Part shown: piece by piece, positions 23,777 to 36,778 of the stretch
How positions within the stretch are numbered: the first letter of the stretch is position 1
Layout of the letters: each line of letters begins with the position of its first letter
DNA from: Neopestalotiopsis rosae
Lineage: Eukaryota; Ascomycota; Sordariomycetes; Amphisphaeriales; Sporocadaceae
DNA length: 64,000 nt
Reading direction: 5' to 3'
Assembly: GCA_023078685.1 (NCBI GenBank)
Contig: JALGAS010000001.1
Location: 2,914,001-2,978,000 of the forward strand
The notes under the pieces: model-generated
The model's input: only the letters and a program-made list of their open reading frames with translations
Database searches by the model: none
What the model was told of the DNA's origin: nothing
Translations under genes and position numbers: made by a program

Positions 23777-26005
23777 ATGCAGCGGGTGTCCGCCTTACTC
23801 CCATCATGGGATCGCAGCAGGAATAGCGCAGGCTCCAACAACAGTGGGAAAAACAGCCTGGACAAGGTCCGCGGATGGGCTGATCGAATTCCGGCCTCTG
23901 GCAACAGGTTGAGCACAGCGTCGTCAAAGACGGGGAAGGGGGAATCGTATGCGCCGACAACTCTCGACAAGGAGTGCGAGAGGGCCGCCCGCATCCTGAT
24001 ATCGTTTTGCCGTACGTTTTGGACTGACTGACTTGCCCCAATTGTTTTTCTTGGGCGGATTCAAACTCTTGTTGACCCTCTTCCTTACTTCTCCCCATGC
24101 TGCCCTACTGCAAGGCCGCCCGCTAACACGATCCGCAAAACAGGCGATGGTTACCTTGTCACCGACGATCGTCCGTCCAGCCCTACGACCACTGCCAGTG
24201 GCACTTCAACACGTAAAGTATTAAAAAAGATACCTCCGAGGATAATACAGAATGCCGTCGGCCTGGCTGTCTTTACTTCCATGCGATCCGGTTTGTGGTC
24301 GTCGGGATCGGGAGGTAGTGGTATTCTGATGGCCCGGAAAACAGACGGAACTTGGTCGCCGCCGTCAGGACTGACGTTGCAGACCGCGAGCCTCGGCTTC
24401 GTGCTCGGCGTCGACATTTGCGACTGTGTCATTGTCATCAACAGCTTCACCACACTCGAGACTTTTGGCAGGGCAGCCTTGACTCTGGGCACGGATGTGC
24501 AAATGGCCAGCGGCCCGGTCGTCTCGCTGGGACTTTTGGAAAACGAATTCAAATGGGCCGACTTGAGCGATGTCGTCTTCACCTATGTCAAGTCAAAGGG
24601 ACTATCCACCGACACCAAACTAGACGGGACCGTGTTGAACGAAAGGGCCTACGAGAACGAGCGCTTCTACGGCTGTAGCTTCAGTGTTCCCAAGATTCTT
24701 GCCGGAGATGTCAACCAGAGCCTGCCGCAACTTAGGCCTCTCCACGAGGTGTTGAAATTCGCAGAGGGTAGAAACGACTATGATGCAAATCTGGTGGAAC
24801 AGCTGGCAAACCAACCGACACCAGGAGACACCAGTATCGATCCCTCTCAGAGTGGCGCGCCGAGCCCCATATTCGGCATTCCAGATCCCGAGGATCCCGA
24901 CCCTTATGGTGTTTTGGCCCTGGGTCTGGCCGGCTCAGAGATTCGAGAGGCGGGAACACGGCTGAGGCCTGACAGCAGCCAGTTTGACTTCTGCCCGAGC
25001 CCCGCCAGTCCAGCCTTTCCCAGGTACAACCGGCAAAGCATGGACACATACTTGACGAGGAGCAACAGAGGAAGTTACATGTCTAGCAAGACGGAGCGTA
25101 GCCATGTCACCGAGGCGGGCACGCAAACCGATGTCAACACGGCCGCTACGACACCCAGCCCAGGACAAAGCGAGGCTGGCTATCAGCCATCCATTGAAGA
25201 GTCGCCAGAGGAAGAAGAAGTCGTCAAGCAGCCCGAAGAAGTTGACTACACGCAAATTGATATTAGCGCCATTCGCAAATTGACCGCGTTCCCGGATCTC
25301 GACGAGGACTTGCCAACAACCGAGACAAATGACGACAAGGTCCTCGACATTGAAATTGAACAGACAGCTAGCCCAAAGACAATCTCAGAAAGCGAACCCG
25401 AGCTTGACGCCGATGATGAGGATGATGATTTCGACCAGAATGAATCTGAAATTTCCGATGTCGACATTTCGGATGATGACGATGAGTTTGAAGATGCCGA
25501 GGAGCCCATTGTGTACGAGGTTGCTACTGTGCAGCCACCACGCATGCTCGCATCTCAGGTCGTGCAGATGAAGGGTGCTGTGGTCAATATCCCCCGCCGC
25601 GTCCCGCCCCCGCTGCCCATGCGAAGTCCAGCTCGCATGTCCCGTACCAGCAAATCCGAGTTTGGAGACGTGAGCATGATCAGCAGCCCACTAAGGAACG
25701 AATTCGAGATTCCAGTGCAGGCTGATGATGTTGCCACCCCAAAGGCTATCGAGTCTTTTGAAACATCTGCCGCCCGCGACTCCATCGACGAAGCAGTTGC
25801 ATCCGTGACTGAGGAGAAGAACGAAGAAAAAGAGACAGAAGAGCCCATTGACTATTTCACCAAGTCAAACGACGTAGCTTCAGAAGAAGCACAAAAGCCG
25901 TCCACCACCGCCGACATCTTCTCTCTCGCCCCAGAGGCTGGGGAGAAGCAGGCCGTCGAAGCTAAATCTGCCAGCAGCACCGTGAGCGGAGAGGCCGCCG
26001 CTTAA
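23777..26005 (+). CDS. SYLF-domain (Ysc84/Lsb3-like) protein with long acidic tail
   Basis: Exons 23777-24011 and 24144-26005 (donor GTACGT, acceptor AACAG) give 698 residues. Residues about 55-80 carry a conserved lead-in (ECERAARILISFC). The SYLF lipid-binding domain follows at about 100-275, with KVLKKIPPRIIQNAVGLAV, MRSGLWSSGSGGSGIL, GFVLGVDICDCVIVIN and an FTYVKSKG segment. By family it binds phosphoinositide membranes and, in yeast, cortical actin patches. Yeast Ysc84/Lsb3 end in an SH3 domain; here there is none, and the C-terminal 400 residues are disordered and strongly acidic (DEDDDFDQNESEISDVDISD region), with a proline patch near RRVPPPLPMRSPARM that could itself bind SH3 domains. 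The start is the first in-frame ATG; a longer reading from 23732 would need TTG. Two upstream ORFs precede it. Confidence 0.88.
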
Positions 26006-26829
26006 TCACCATATTCCCTTGTAATTATTTCCACATTACCTTCATTTTATCATGATATCAACATTGGCGCGGCGTTTATTTTTATTGTTTTGGGAGGACG
26101 GCAGCATTATTTACGCACCGTTTGGAGCCTGGGTTACCTGTCAGGATGTGGGGTGTACAGGTCGGTCGGTCATTGCAAAACTGCGCTCACTTGGGTGTTT
26201 TTACGAGGAAATATGAGAAGTGGCATGTGGTTCCGTGTTGAGCCCAGACAAATACCCCGTTGAGATCTATTAGATAATTCATTGTACATATTTAGACGAA
26301 GAAGATGAAGAGCACGGAGCATTCGGGAGTTGCATCACCGCAGCACAGCAACTGATGGGGAAAAAAGGGCTGGGAAGATGGCTACCATCACCGGGACGAC
26401 AGACAAGCGATGGATGTTGCCTACGAGCCATCTTGGGAGTGTCGTGTCTGGTCCATTAGCTGGGCTGCTTTGGAGTGTAGACGCCTCCATCATTGGCTTG
26501 CATGGCCTGGCACGGCCTTGCTGATATGAAGAAATTTCTTTCAAGAGAGCTCCTCTACCTTGACGCGACAATGTGCCTGAACCGAACGTGTCTGCACTGG
26601 TGCACCTGTCGCAGCTTGTGAATTCGGATTGTTCGTTGGCTTGCTCTGCAGCTGACCCCTTCGTCAGGACAACAGCTCGTTTGAATTCACACATCAAAGA
26701 CCAGACCCCTTCCATTTCTCGCAATATTTTCGATGCCATCGCCGGACAACCTGTGCCACCTCAGCTCCTTCTCCATCTCTTGACATCCGCCCGCCACTTT
26801 TGGCGATCAATTTTGGTGTCGCAGTAGCC
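26006..26829. other. Intergenic spacer
   Basis: It holds the 3' flank of the SYLF gene and the promoter of the next gene on the same strand. No frame looks coding. Confidence 0.5.
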
Positions 26830-29800
26830 ATGGCTTGGCCTAAAGGCACTCCTAGGCCCTTTGGCCGTTATACTCGCAAAGATGGCACGCGACAAGAGCC
26901 AACCTCTCCAGCCGTTAAACAAGAAAGTCAAGAAAACGAGCAGGATAGTCACTTGGCCATGTCTATGTAAGTGTTAAAGACACCCCATAGAGCAAATAAT
27001 CTTGGCTTCTGGGATGGCTAGCGCATAAGTGCATAAAGTACTATCCTTACATAATACACGTATTCTCCAAAGCGTGCTTCTCCCGGACTAACCAATAACC
27101 CACTCAACAGCGACTTCCATGCTCCAGCCACCACAACCACAGGCCTGGGTGGTGGTGGTAGTAGTAGCCACACTCAAGCTGACAGAGCTGGTAGCACCAC
27201 CCGCCTAGTTAACCAGCACCAACGCGAGCCGCCTATCACTCCGCGACAGGAATCGACTAGCAGCCAGCAGCAGAGCGCGCGCCTTTCTCGTGAAGTTCGC
27301 AACTTGCAGAATCCTTGGTTTCTGGGTGGTCCCAATTCAACCTCGGCCGACTATTCAGAGAGCGACGACGACGACGAGGACAGCGAAGAGGAGGATAGCT
27401 CTTCTCCACTACATTCATTCAAGGGCCAAAAACGTCCTCTTCCTTCCCTGCCTGATTCTCCGGCGCGCGATACTCACTCCCCGCGCCAGCTGCGAGCTGT
27501 TCGTCGAGAAGAACTTCGATCCTCGAGCTTCTTCAACCATCATCGATTGAGCGCATTTCACCAGCAGCTCAACGATAATAATAGCAACGAACCGTTTGAG
27601 GGCTACTTGGACCTTATTAATTGCGATCTCTCTCAGCTTGACCTAAGCCACATCAACCTTTCCGATCTTGAAATCGACTTTAACGACCTCGAACCTTCTG
27701 AATTCGGTGAAGAAGAAGAGAAGCTCATCATGTCGAGTCAGCAGGGCAAGTGGCGCGAGGAGCAGGTGCTCATCATCTGCCCTGGTAGTCATACTACCAT
27801 GGCCCAGCTGGGTTGCGCCGAGCTCACTCCGCCTGCCAATCGCATCCCTACGCGCATGTTCAAGGATCCCGATACTGGCGAGTATCATCCTCATTACACA
27901 TACAAGCGCAAGAAGGCTACTGCCGTCGCCAATGGTGGAGACGATAACAAAACTTTGGACGAGGATGACTATGAATTCGTCGAGGACAGGGACTCGGTCG
28001 AGGGAGCCATCTATCCCATTGTCGGCGGTCGCATTGTGAACATGGACTGCTTCCTAGCCTTTCTCGATTATGTGCACGCCCTGCTTACGACCACATATCA
28101 CAACACTCCAATTGTTCTCATGGCCTCTCCTCAGTGGACTCGTCCCGACGCCGAGACCATTGCCCGTTACATCTTTGAGAAGACCAGGACTCCTGCTCTC
28201 TGTTTGCTGCATAGCGCCGTTGCCGCTCAGTACGGCATCAAGTGGCCCACCATGACTGTTGTCGACATTGGTTTTGAAAAGGTCGACGTAACTTGCTTGT
28301 ATGACAATATGATTGTCAGCAGCAAGACGCTCGGTTTCCCCAACCCCCACCGCGAGATCTCAGGTGGCGAGGTCTTTACGCAAAAGCTTCAAGCACTCCT
28401 CAAGGACAGTAGCTTCACCCACGACATGGCTGAGCAGCTAAAGAAGAGCCCACTTTGCGAGGTCCTCCCATATGCTGGAGATTTTGACGAGCTCATGGAG
28501 CTACCTACAGAGACTAGCGCGCCCACCCAGCCGCTTCCTGCTGTTGATACTCTCAAGATCAACGAGCCTCCAAAGCCAGCCCCTCAAATCGGTGGCGAGG
28601 ATGAAGAGGGTGCCGAAGGTGACAAGGCTGGCGACGAAGGAGTTCTCGATGTGGCAAACATCGTTACCAGCGGTAACACTCGAGAGTTCCTTGCCAAGAA
28701 GGAAAAGGAGAAGGAGAAGGAGAAGGCACTCCGTGGCAAGAAGGGCAAGGGTCAAGAGCCCGAGCCCGCCAAGGCAGCCCGCTTGCCCAATTCGAAGCGA
28801 AAGTTTGCAACTTTCCACTTTGAAGAGTTTGTCCATGAGGATGTCGACACATCGGCGGCTAATGGAGCATCAAAGTCCACGTCTGAGAATCCTGCCAATG
28901 GAGAGGCTACTACTGCCGACGGCGCACCCAGCGGAGAGGAGACCAAGGAGGTTCCTCCCATCAGTGATGCGACTGCTGAGTTGCCGTTTGCCGCAGAGGC
29001 GCCCAACCTTCCCGTGACCGAGCGCAGAACCCGACGTGTTCGCAAGGACTTTGAGGTCGGCCTGGAACGTTTTCTGTTTGCAGATCGGGATGAGATTGAT
29101 CGCATCACCACAACAATCTACCGCACTATCCAAAATATCGATGATATTTACCAAAGATCTGGTTGTTGGGATAACCTAGTCTTTGTCGGCAATGGCAGTC
29201 GTCTGAGGGGCTTGAAGGAGAACATCCTGCAGACGTTGCACGCCCGTCATCTGATCTCGCCCAGCAGTGCGACCATCTTCACATCGGAGCTGCCCTCTAA
29301 CATGGCCACCCCTACTGGCACTGGCTCGCAGACACCCACAGGCTCCTTCACTGGTCAGCTGCCGCCTGGTCAACTCGCTCTGCCTGGATCGAGCTCTGTC
29401 AACCCTCTCCTGCAGGCTGCTACTACCGCCTCCATGGGCGTGCCGGGCTCTGTCCAAGCTCCAGGTTCCACCGCTGGTGACGCTGGCCCAAGCCGTCACT
29501 CGCACGCTCAGACTCCCACGAGCATCAAGCTCGCCACTCTGCCCACTTACCTGGCCGAGTGGACCAAGAATGGCTTTGAGGAGGCCATGTTCTTGGGCTC
29601 TCTGATTGCAGCACGCCTTGCTTATTGCATTCATAACTTGGATGTACAGACTCAAGAGGCTCAGCGTGGCATGAGTCTAAACCGTGTTGATTACAAGTAA
29701 GTTCAATTTCCAAATGATGAACCTGAGAAACCTCCATGTACTGACAGTAAACAGTGAACTTGGTCCCAAGGCTATCAATGGCCACTCTATGCTTGGCTAG
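26830..29800 (+). CDS. arp9: Actin-related protein, Arp9-like (SWI/SNF-RSC subunit)
   Basis: Three exons, 26830-26966, 27111-29696 and 29755-29800, all with consensus sites (GTAAGT donors, AACAG acceptors) and matching phase, give 922 residues. From about residue 258 the frame reads as an actin fold: EEQVLIICPGSHTTMAQLG in place of the first phosphate loop, RIVNMDCFLAFLDYV, the second phosphate loop TVVDIGFEKVDV, and a C-terminal half ending GFEEAMFLGSLIAARL and DYNELGPKAINGHSMLG. A low-complexity Lys/Glu, Ala/Pro-rich insertion lies at about 520-690. The family is nuclear and shares chromatin remodelers with Arp7 or Arp42. Residues 1-252 are an unusual acidic Ser-rich extension. An internal ATG at 27730 (residue 253) would give a conventional-length protein. 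Arp8 is the main alternative. The symbol is by family resemblance. Confidence 0.78.
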
Positions 29801-31218
29801 TCTTTTTTTGCCACGGCATACTTGTTCAGATTTGGAATTCTGGTCATCTTGGAACCTGAGTGTCTACAGCTTTCGCATCCCAAAGACAGCCCGTCGGTGA
29901 GCGGCCTAGTCCCGAGATGCAGACTTGGACACCATTCCATTGCTTTCCAAAAGTATGCTAGGTGTAATGATTACGGCGTTTTCTGGTCTAAAAATTTGGC
30001 GTCCACGGGGCAAAGGGAATTATAGAGATTTGCACACAGAGACTGCATCTCATATCTCCATTGATTACAATTGCAAGGGAGGGGGGGCTGAGGAGAAGAG
30101 AGGGAATTTAGTCTTTTGGTTTTGTTCTTGGGCCCGCGTTGCCATAATCATAACGCTGCTGCTCCTACTACCCACGATTGAGCGAATAGAGGGGAAAAGA
30201 AGGAAAGCTTCTCTGGAAGCTGATATTGCCTACTCAAGTTTCCTTTCTTTTTGTTTCCAAATCCAAAGAACTCTTGTGAGCAGCCCGGGGAATTTTTTTC
30301 TTTCTTGCTGGACATGCTTCTAGAGATACCCAGACATTGCAAAACGTATTGCTAGAAGCAGAATAAAAAAAAATGACACCGACATTCGCAAAGCTCGATG
30401 GGTTATCTGTTTTGAACATTCCTAATGTTCTTAACTTTTCCATATTTCTCCCCGAACGTGAGAACGTGGGAACAGACGCCGCTATGATATACATGATGGT
30501 TTCCCAGCATAACATGGATTCGTCTATTTGAAATATTGGCCGCTTGCCTCGGAGGACATACACATACACACACACACACACACCTTTTCTCCTGTTCAGC
30601 TCACGGCTCTCATTTCAAGGACGCTTGCATATCAAACCAAAACTTTACCTCAATAATAAGATCAAAGAAGTAGACTAGCCAAATGAGAGGCTTGGAGAAG
30701 ACCCTTCCGCTGGCGGACAGCATCGCCGCAGGCATCATGTTCAACCTGCAAGCACAACAATGTAGTTCAGGTACAATCTACTACATTGTCAGAAAGAGGT
30801 TGTTTGAAATCACCATATTTATGAATCAGACATGTTGTGGCAGAGTAAGCTGGGTTTGTTTCTATTGATCTGTGCCAATCTGGGTGAAGAGATATTCACA
30901 CTTCCCCCCAACCCCTGCCGAGCACGGAACAGACGCTCACAGCTTGCCGAGATGATCAAGCATGTCATCTAACCTCGGATTATTGCAGACTCCGGCCACG
31001 TATTCGTGGAGTCCATATTATTTCTCATATTATGGACAATGTTCGTAGCCGGACAGCGACTAATATGACAACTGGAAAATAAGACGAGAAAAGGAAAAAC
31101 CATTCATCATATGCTGCGCTACAAATGACAGCTTTCGCTCTTTTGACCAACTCCAATTGCGCCGGGCAAAGTCCCCGCTGCTGCTGCTGCAAATGCTAAT
31201 GCTGTTGAACGGAAATAT
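29801..31218. other. Convergent intergenic region
   Basis: It lies between the ends of the Arp9-like gene (+) and the Zn2Cys6 gene (-). It contains an (AC)n tract at 30558-30583 and A- and T-rich runs suited to 3' ends. No coding frame is supported. Confidence 0.55.
30558..30583. repeat. (AC)n microsatellite
   Basis: A CA/AC dinucleotide repeat with ATACAC units at its left edge, in the convergent spacer. Confidence 0.85.
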
Positions 31219-34024
31219 CTACGAATATGCGTCTCCAAAGTGGGCCGCGATGCCATACGCATCAGCGGACAGGTCGAAGAAGGGTAATTGCCCATCTATC
31301 CATGGGTCATTGTTTTGTGTCAAGATGCCCAGGTCGTTGGTTACATTGAAACGTTTCCGTTCCTCTGACTGTAACTCATACTCGCTGGAGTCGTCTCGTG
31401 TCGATGGTGGACCTGTAGCATTGTCGGGACCAAGCATGGCCACAGCTGAAGAAGCATAAGATTGAATTGGGCGTAAAGTGTTGCTTTCACCTCTCCACGT
31501 GTCTTGCTGCGTTCCAGGGCCGTTCCGCGAACCGTTGGTGTCGCCATAAGGACCAGATGCATGGTTAATGGCGGTAAATGTCGACGGAGCTGACCTTGGT
31601 GTTGGGACCCGGTTGAATGAAGGTAGACGGCTGTCGACGGGCGAGGCACGATCAAGCGTGCTAGCTCTGGACCGATCTTCCATGCTTGACATATCCGAAG
31701 GTTCCAGGTGACCGAAATCTTTGAGGAGCGCCATGCGCTTGTACTCCTCCAGGCCCCCACCCTTACCACCATGCCGAACGCCCAGACTTGTCTTCTCGCT
31801 CAGGGCGCGATTATGGTCCACGTGAGTTTCATAGTCGCGCTTGATCCTCAAGAAATACGTATCCATCTTTTGCAGAACCGTAATATAAGTGCTTGCCATG
31901 CTCAGACATACCGACATTTTGGTGAGCGTAGTATAGGTCAGACCCAGGGGACCGTATCGAAAGATGTCCACATCCCTCTCCCCGTCGTGAGGCTCGTTCC
32001 ACTTGTGACTTAGGACATGCTTCTGCACATCCATATTCTCAAAATGAATGGCATAGAGAACCACAAATGCTGCAGTCCATATAGCGAACATGACAATAGT
32101 CGATTGTGGTAGTTTGTCCTTCTTCTGGCAAATCTCAATCAAGTCTATGATCTCTCGAGCTGCCTTGAAAACTTGTTCCGCGCTATCAAGCCAGAAGCCA
32201 TCTGGCGTTTGCTCTTTGGGAAAGACAGGATTGTCAAGTGGTCCTTCTGGCCCCTTGCAGCGTATCGGCACAAAGGGGATATATCTGTCGTCTAGTCAGC
32301 AAACCTTGCGGATCTACATAAAAAACAGGTGATGCCCCGTGACCAGAGACGGCACAGAAGCTGGGATCATGGGGTCTTACTCTCTATGTAGCATGATGAT
32401 ACACACATTCCTGAGCATGTGAAGCAGGACGTAGACGCTGGAGGCTTGGTGATTTTCATGCTTGAAATAATTCGAGCGCGAGAATGTGAAAGTGCCCGGG
32501 AGGTTTTCTTCAAACACAAAAAGCCGCTCGCGCAGCTGACAAAACCTCGTTTCCGTATCCCAGGGAGGTCGCTGCTCTGTCAGGCGGCCTCCATCGACGC
32601 TGTATCTCGAGATATCGCCCCAGAGACCTACGAGCTGTACGAAGCGACTCAGAACACTATCATCAGTAACTCGCGGATCGGTTCGTGAGGGATTGATGAA
32701 TCCGGTGCTTGCGTCCATTTCCAGGTCAAATTTGTCCTCTGAACAAGGCAGCTGGATCAAGAGCTTTTCTGAGTCGATAATGGCTACCCGTTCCTTGCCG
32801 CAGGCCAGCATCCGATCGAGAATGAAACAACTCCACATCGTTCGCCGGCAGATCTCACGTTCCAGAATAAGTTGAGATTCGTTGACAGAGCCACTGTGAC
32901 GCTCAACATGCTGGCCAATCTTCTTGAACTCCCTATCGATGGAGCCAAGTTTGAGAAAGTGAGCCATCCTGACAGCGATGCCAACGAACATCCACGCTCC
33001 CAAGCCACCGGTATTTGGCCGCGTCTGGCCCCACTCATATAGTCCAAGCATCAGCAGAGCCTGGACGCGCTCGACAGAGGCAGATCCCATGGCATTCCTC
33101 ATCGATCCCAAAGCGCGGGTCAGAGTTTCCGCATAGTATTCAGATGCGGCGGCAGGGTCAACCTGGGTCTGGACTGGACGGGACCTTGCGTTGCCGCCCT
33201 GAGAATTGCAGATGTGAGCCAGGTACTTGACCAGATCTGGATGATACCGGGCTGTCAACGTCAAAATGCCTAATAATACCAGGTTGAAATCGGGGTTCGG
33301 ATCGGGCTGCTGGCTCCTAAATCTGCGGCCCAGCTTTTCCTTCATGGTCGGCAAATGCAAGAATGGCAGCTCAGGCGCAAAGTGAAGCTTGTACAAGTCA
33401 AGGACCTGATCCCATATGTCTTCAGTGAGAAAGGGAACGGAGAGAACTTCGTCGGCAAAGAGAGTGCCCTTTTCGTTGTCCAGCTTCGAGAGCTCATCGA
33501 TCTTCTTGAGTTTCTTCCTGTCTGAGCCACCATCTCTCTCCTGCTTCATGGTCGAGGGCGGATCGTTCCTCTTGGGAGGTGCCTGGTTGGGTTCCGGGAG
33601 CTTGAAAACACAGTCCTTGCCAGTCTTGAGGCAGCTGTCGCATGGGCTCGTGCCGCCATTGTTCTCGCATTTTATCTTGGACTTGCGACACCGGAGGCAA
33701 GCAATGCTGGAGCGCATAGGCGGACGCATCTTGGGGCCCTTTTTGCTCTCAAAAGCCAGACCTGCTAGTATAGGCTTCATCTCATGGTCCCCATATCCGC
33801 GTGCCACAGCCCCTACACCTGACCCTTGGGAGAGATCCGTCGCTGACGATAGGCGTCTGTCTGGGGGAGCCAGTGGTGTAGGCGGGACTAGAGCCGCATC
33901 GGGGTGCGCCGAGGAATCGTCGTATCTCCTCTTGCTTGTCGACTGATATGAGGATACGGTCTGCGTGTCATCCGTGTCCGGAGGATCTGGCGGCGAGAGA
34001 ATGGACTGGATGCGGATTGGAGTA
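31219..34024 (-). CDS. Zn2Cys6 fungal transcription factor
   Basis: The main exon runs from about 34024 down to 32381, then a 96-nt intron (GTAAGA...GACAG), then 32284-31219. The splice restores LHREYIPFVP, a typical step in this family. The binuclear cluster CLRCRKSKIKC...CDSCLKTGKDC (spacing 2-6-8-2-6) is followed by a basic linker (KKLKKI) and the middle homology region (VPFLTEDIWDQVLDLYKLHF, FLHLPTMKEKL, a Trp-rich GLYEWGQTRPNTGG segment). The frame stays open upstream of the first in-frame ATG (33780) to a TAG at 34047-34045 and encodes a plausible N-terminus (PIRIQSILSPPDPPDTDD), yet holds no ATG. A 5-nt exon ATGCT at 34341-34337 joined to 34024 fits the phase and would give 904 residues, but its donor (GTAGCA) is weak. 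Nuclear regulator; target genes unknown. Confidence 0.85.
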
Positions 34025-34825
34025 CTAATTGTGACGGTTTGGGTCTATACTAGACCCACGAAAATCGAGTAGAAAAGAAATGGTGAACGTACAAGCCTTT
34101 TCGAAGGCTTGCAATCTAGTCGTACGTGGAAGAAGTGAACCTTGCTGCGTAGCGAAAAGTCGCCAGAAAGAGATCCTCCAGGTTTCCTGTACTCAGCCGC
34201 AGTCACGCAGAAAGGATTCTGCCTTGTTCGTATGCGCAATGGTAACAACGTCTACTGCTGCCTTTTTCTTTCTTTCTTCCCTTCCTTCCTTTGGTAAGCC
34301 CTGCGAGCTTGAGACACTTGATTCGCAATGTGCTACAGCATTACAACGCTGCAATTATCCGTACAAAGACTTGGTGGTGGACAGCAGAATTGGCAACAGT
34401 TGCACAAGGCACAGTTCTGGAGAAGTCGGGATCGGCGGCAGATCTGCTTGAGACGAAATTCTTCTCGGAGCTATAGCGCAAAGCTGGGTAAAGTAAAACA
34501 ATTCGCTTCAACTCAAGTAGCCAGAGAAGGCCAAAATTGGACCAAGAAAAGTCGTGGTCGAATAGGAAGTGGGTGGAAGCTGAGCTCTGCTGGCGCAAGC
34601 TGGAAGAGGACCTATCAAAACCTATGACGACGGATTGGTGGGCGAGTGGGTAAGTAATAATCAGTCAGTTCAGAGAGACGTTCGTTGAGTGGCTGGCTGA
34701 AGTTGGTGATAGCTCGTGCGACCCAAATCTTTGGCGTATTGAGAGCAGACAAAGTTGCCGTTCAGTTTCGTTGTCGGTCGGTCAGTCAAGTCAGTCCAAA
34801 GGAGTATGAGAAAAATAGATATTAG

Positions 34826-34866
34826 GTCGGTAAGTAGGTAGGTATGTAGGTAGGCAGACGGGTAGG
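34826..34866. repeat. (GTAG)n-rich tract
   Basis: Imperfect GTAG/GTAGG repeats, part of a wider excess of GTAG/CTAC words in the intergenic DNA here. Confidence 0.75.
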
Positions 34867-36270
34867 TAAAATGGCAGGAAGCAGGGAAAAGCCCAGACTA
34901 CGTACATTTACACACAAAGTTTAAGCGCAATTGGAAAAGAAGCTGGGACTGGCTTTAGATGGAACTGGACTGGGCCTCTTGACTTGAACGGAGCTGGCAA
35001 AGCCGCAGGCTCATGGCTACCGTAGCCAGCAAGCAGTAGACTGGGCCGCTAGGGTAGATTCCCGGGGACGGGTAGACCACCAACCCTAGGACCGACACTG
35101 ATGCCAACCAATGCCCTGGCCGATAGTGACCAAAAGGGGGGGGCTCGAAGGCCCGGCCAGGGGGATCCCAGCACCCACACGCAGTTCTAGCGCACTAGAG
35201 TTACATGCCACAGCGCCAGACCGATGCGCTCCAGCTAATAAGAAGAGATCAGTGGCCTCTACCTTAGTTCACGCATTCACGGGTGCAGGGTAAACTAGAG
35301 TAAATGTCCCTAAGATCTAGTGGGAGAGCCATGGCCCGAAGAGCATCTGGTTCCCGCTCGAGCCTGCCTACCCGTCTGGTTCCATCTTTGCAAATCACTA
35401 AAAATTACTTAGGGCAGATAGCTGAGGTATGTACGTCTGGACCTGCTGGTAGGTAGTTGGATAAATGTATACACATAGTTTGGAACCCAAGCTGCTCGGA
35501 TCGACATCCCGCAACCTAGGAGAAGAATTTCCATATACCGTGCGAAGTACATGTAGGTAGGTAGTATTCATTGATATTTGATGTACGCCAGTGGAAACAC
35601 ACATGCAGTCTTGCCTAGACGTCCGCACACACTCACGCACATGGACACACTTTTCAACATTGCCCTACCTATGCTAATAACGCATTCGACAATTGGAGAA
35701 ATGCCGCTACTTGAACGAGCAGGTCGGATCACTTTCTAGTTCACTGGCAGTCTTTCACCCACTTGTTGGAGAAAGTTTTGAAACGTTTTCTCCATAGTAG
35801 CAAAGGTACACAGCAGGTAGACGGACCGAACCCGTAGGTAGTCGGGAGTCAACGAGAGCCCCCGGCTCCCATAAAAAAAAGAGGCGCGATAACCACTGCT
35901 CTGGCCGAGCCCCATGCCTGAGAGTACAAGCCAATCCAGTCATGTACATTGCCAGGTACTTACATGCATGACTCTGGGCACTTGACGGGCAGGCATATTG
36001 ATTTCTTTTTCCATTTTTCCCTCTGTCTGCCGATGACATGGGAAAGGACCGAGACCTCTACCAGCAGATAACTCCAATGTTGAACAAGGCCCAGGAAGAA
36101 TGATAGATATCTCGGTAGAGCTGCATGTCTTGCCTCTGCATTGCCGACCATATCAGTCTTGGGTGCCTCAATGTCATTGAGCATCATTTCTATCACATGG
36201 GACATGTCCTTTAATTGTCTCTGTGTGTAAACTCACAAGGACAGAGTTTGCCTTCCCGCGTGCCCGTTAA

Positions 36271-36287
36271 CATACATACATACATAC
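36271..36287. repeat. (CATA)n microsatellite
   Basis: Four CATA units in the gene-free region. Confidence 0.8.
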
Positions 36288-36723
36288 CTGAGTAAGCCGG
36301 TGTGGGCAGTCAGGGTCCCCTGGAAACCAAATCATCGTCACCACTTCTTTCAATTAATAATTCCATGTGTTGGTTCACCACACGCACAGCGATCCGCTTT
36401 TGGTTCTTATAGATCTATCACACAGTCAACAGGCAGATCACCAGCCGCGCAACCCGAGCAGGTCGGCAGGCCCGGCCATCGCCTGCCTTTCGCCCGGGAG
36501 GGTGACCTTGAGCAACCCAGCTTTACATGGTAGTAGACAGGTACAGTTTCGGATTGCCTGCCGCCAGAACGGTTGCCCGAACCAGAAAAGCGGTGACAGG
36601 TCCGAAGAAGCAACCAGATTGAGAGACAGTGTATCACTTTCGCACGCGCCATGACAAAACAAAAGCCAACGTTGGCTTTGGGCGTCGCTGTTGGGAATGT
36701 TGTATGTAGCTGCTGAGCAAGCC

Positions 36724-36778
36724 TGCAAGCAAGCAAGCAAGCAGTGGCAGGGTGGTCGGTTCAGGTCAGGTCAGGTAG
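36724..36778. repeat. (GCAA)n and (TCAGG)n repeats
   Basis: AAGC/GCAA tetramers at 36725-36743 are followed by three TCAGG units at 36761-36775. They are intergenic. Confidence 0.8.
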
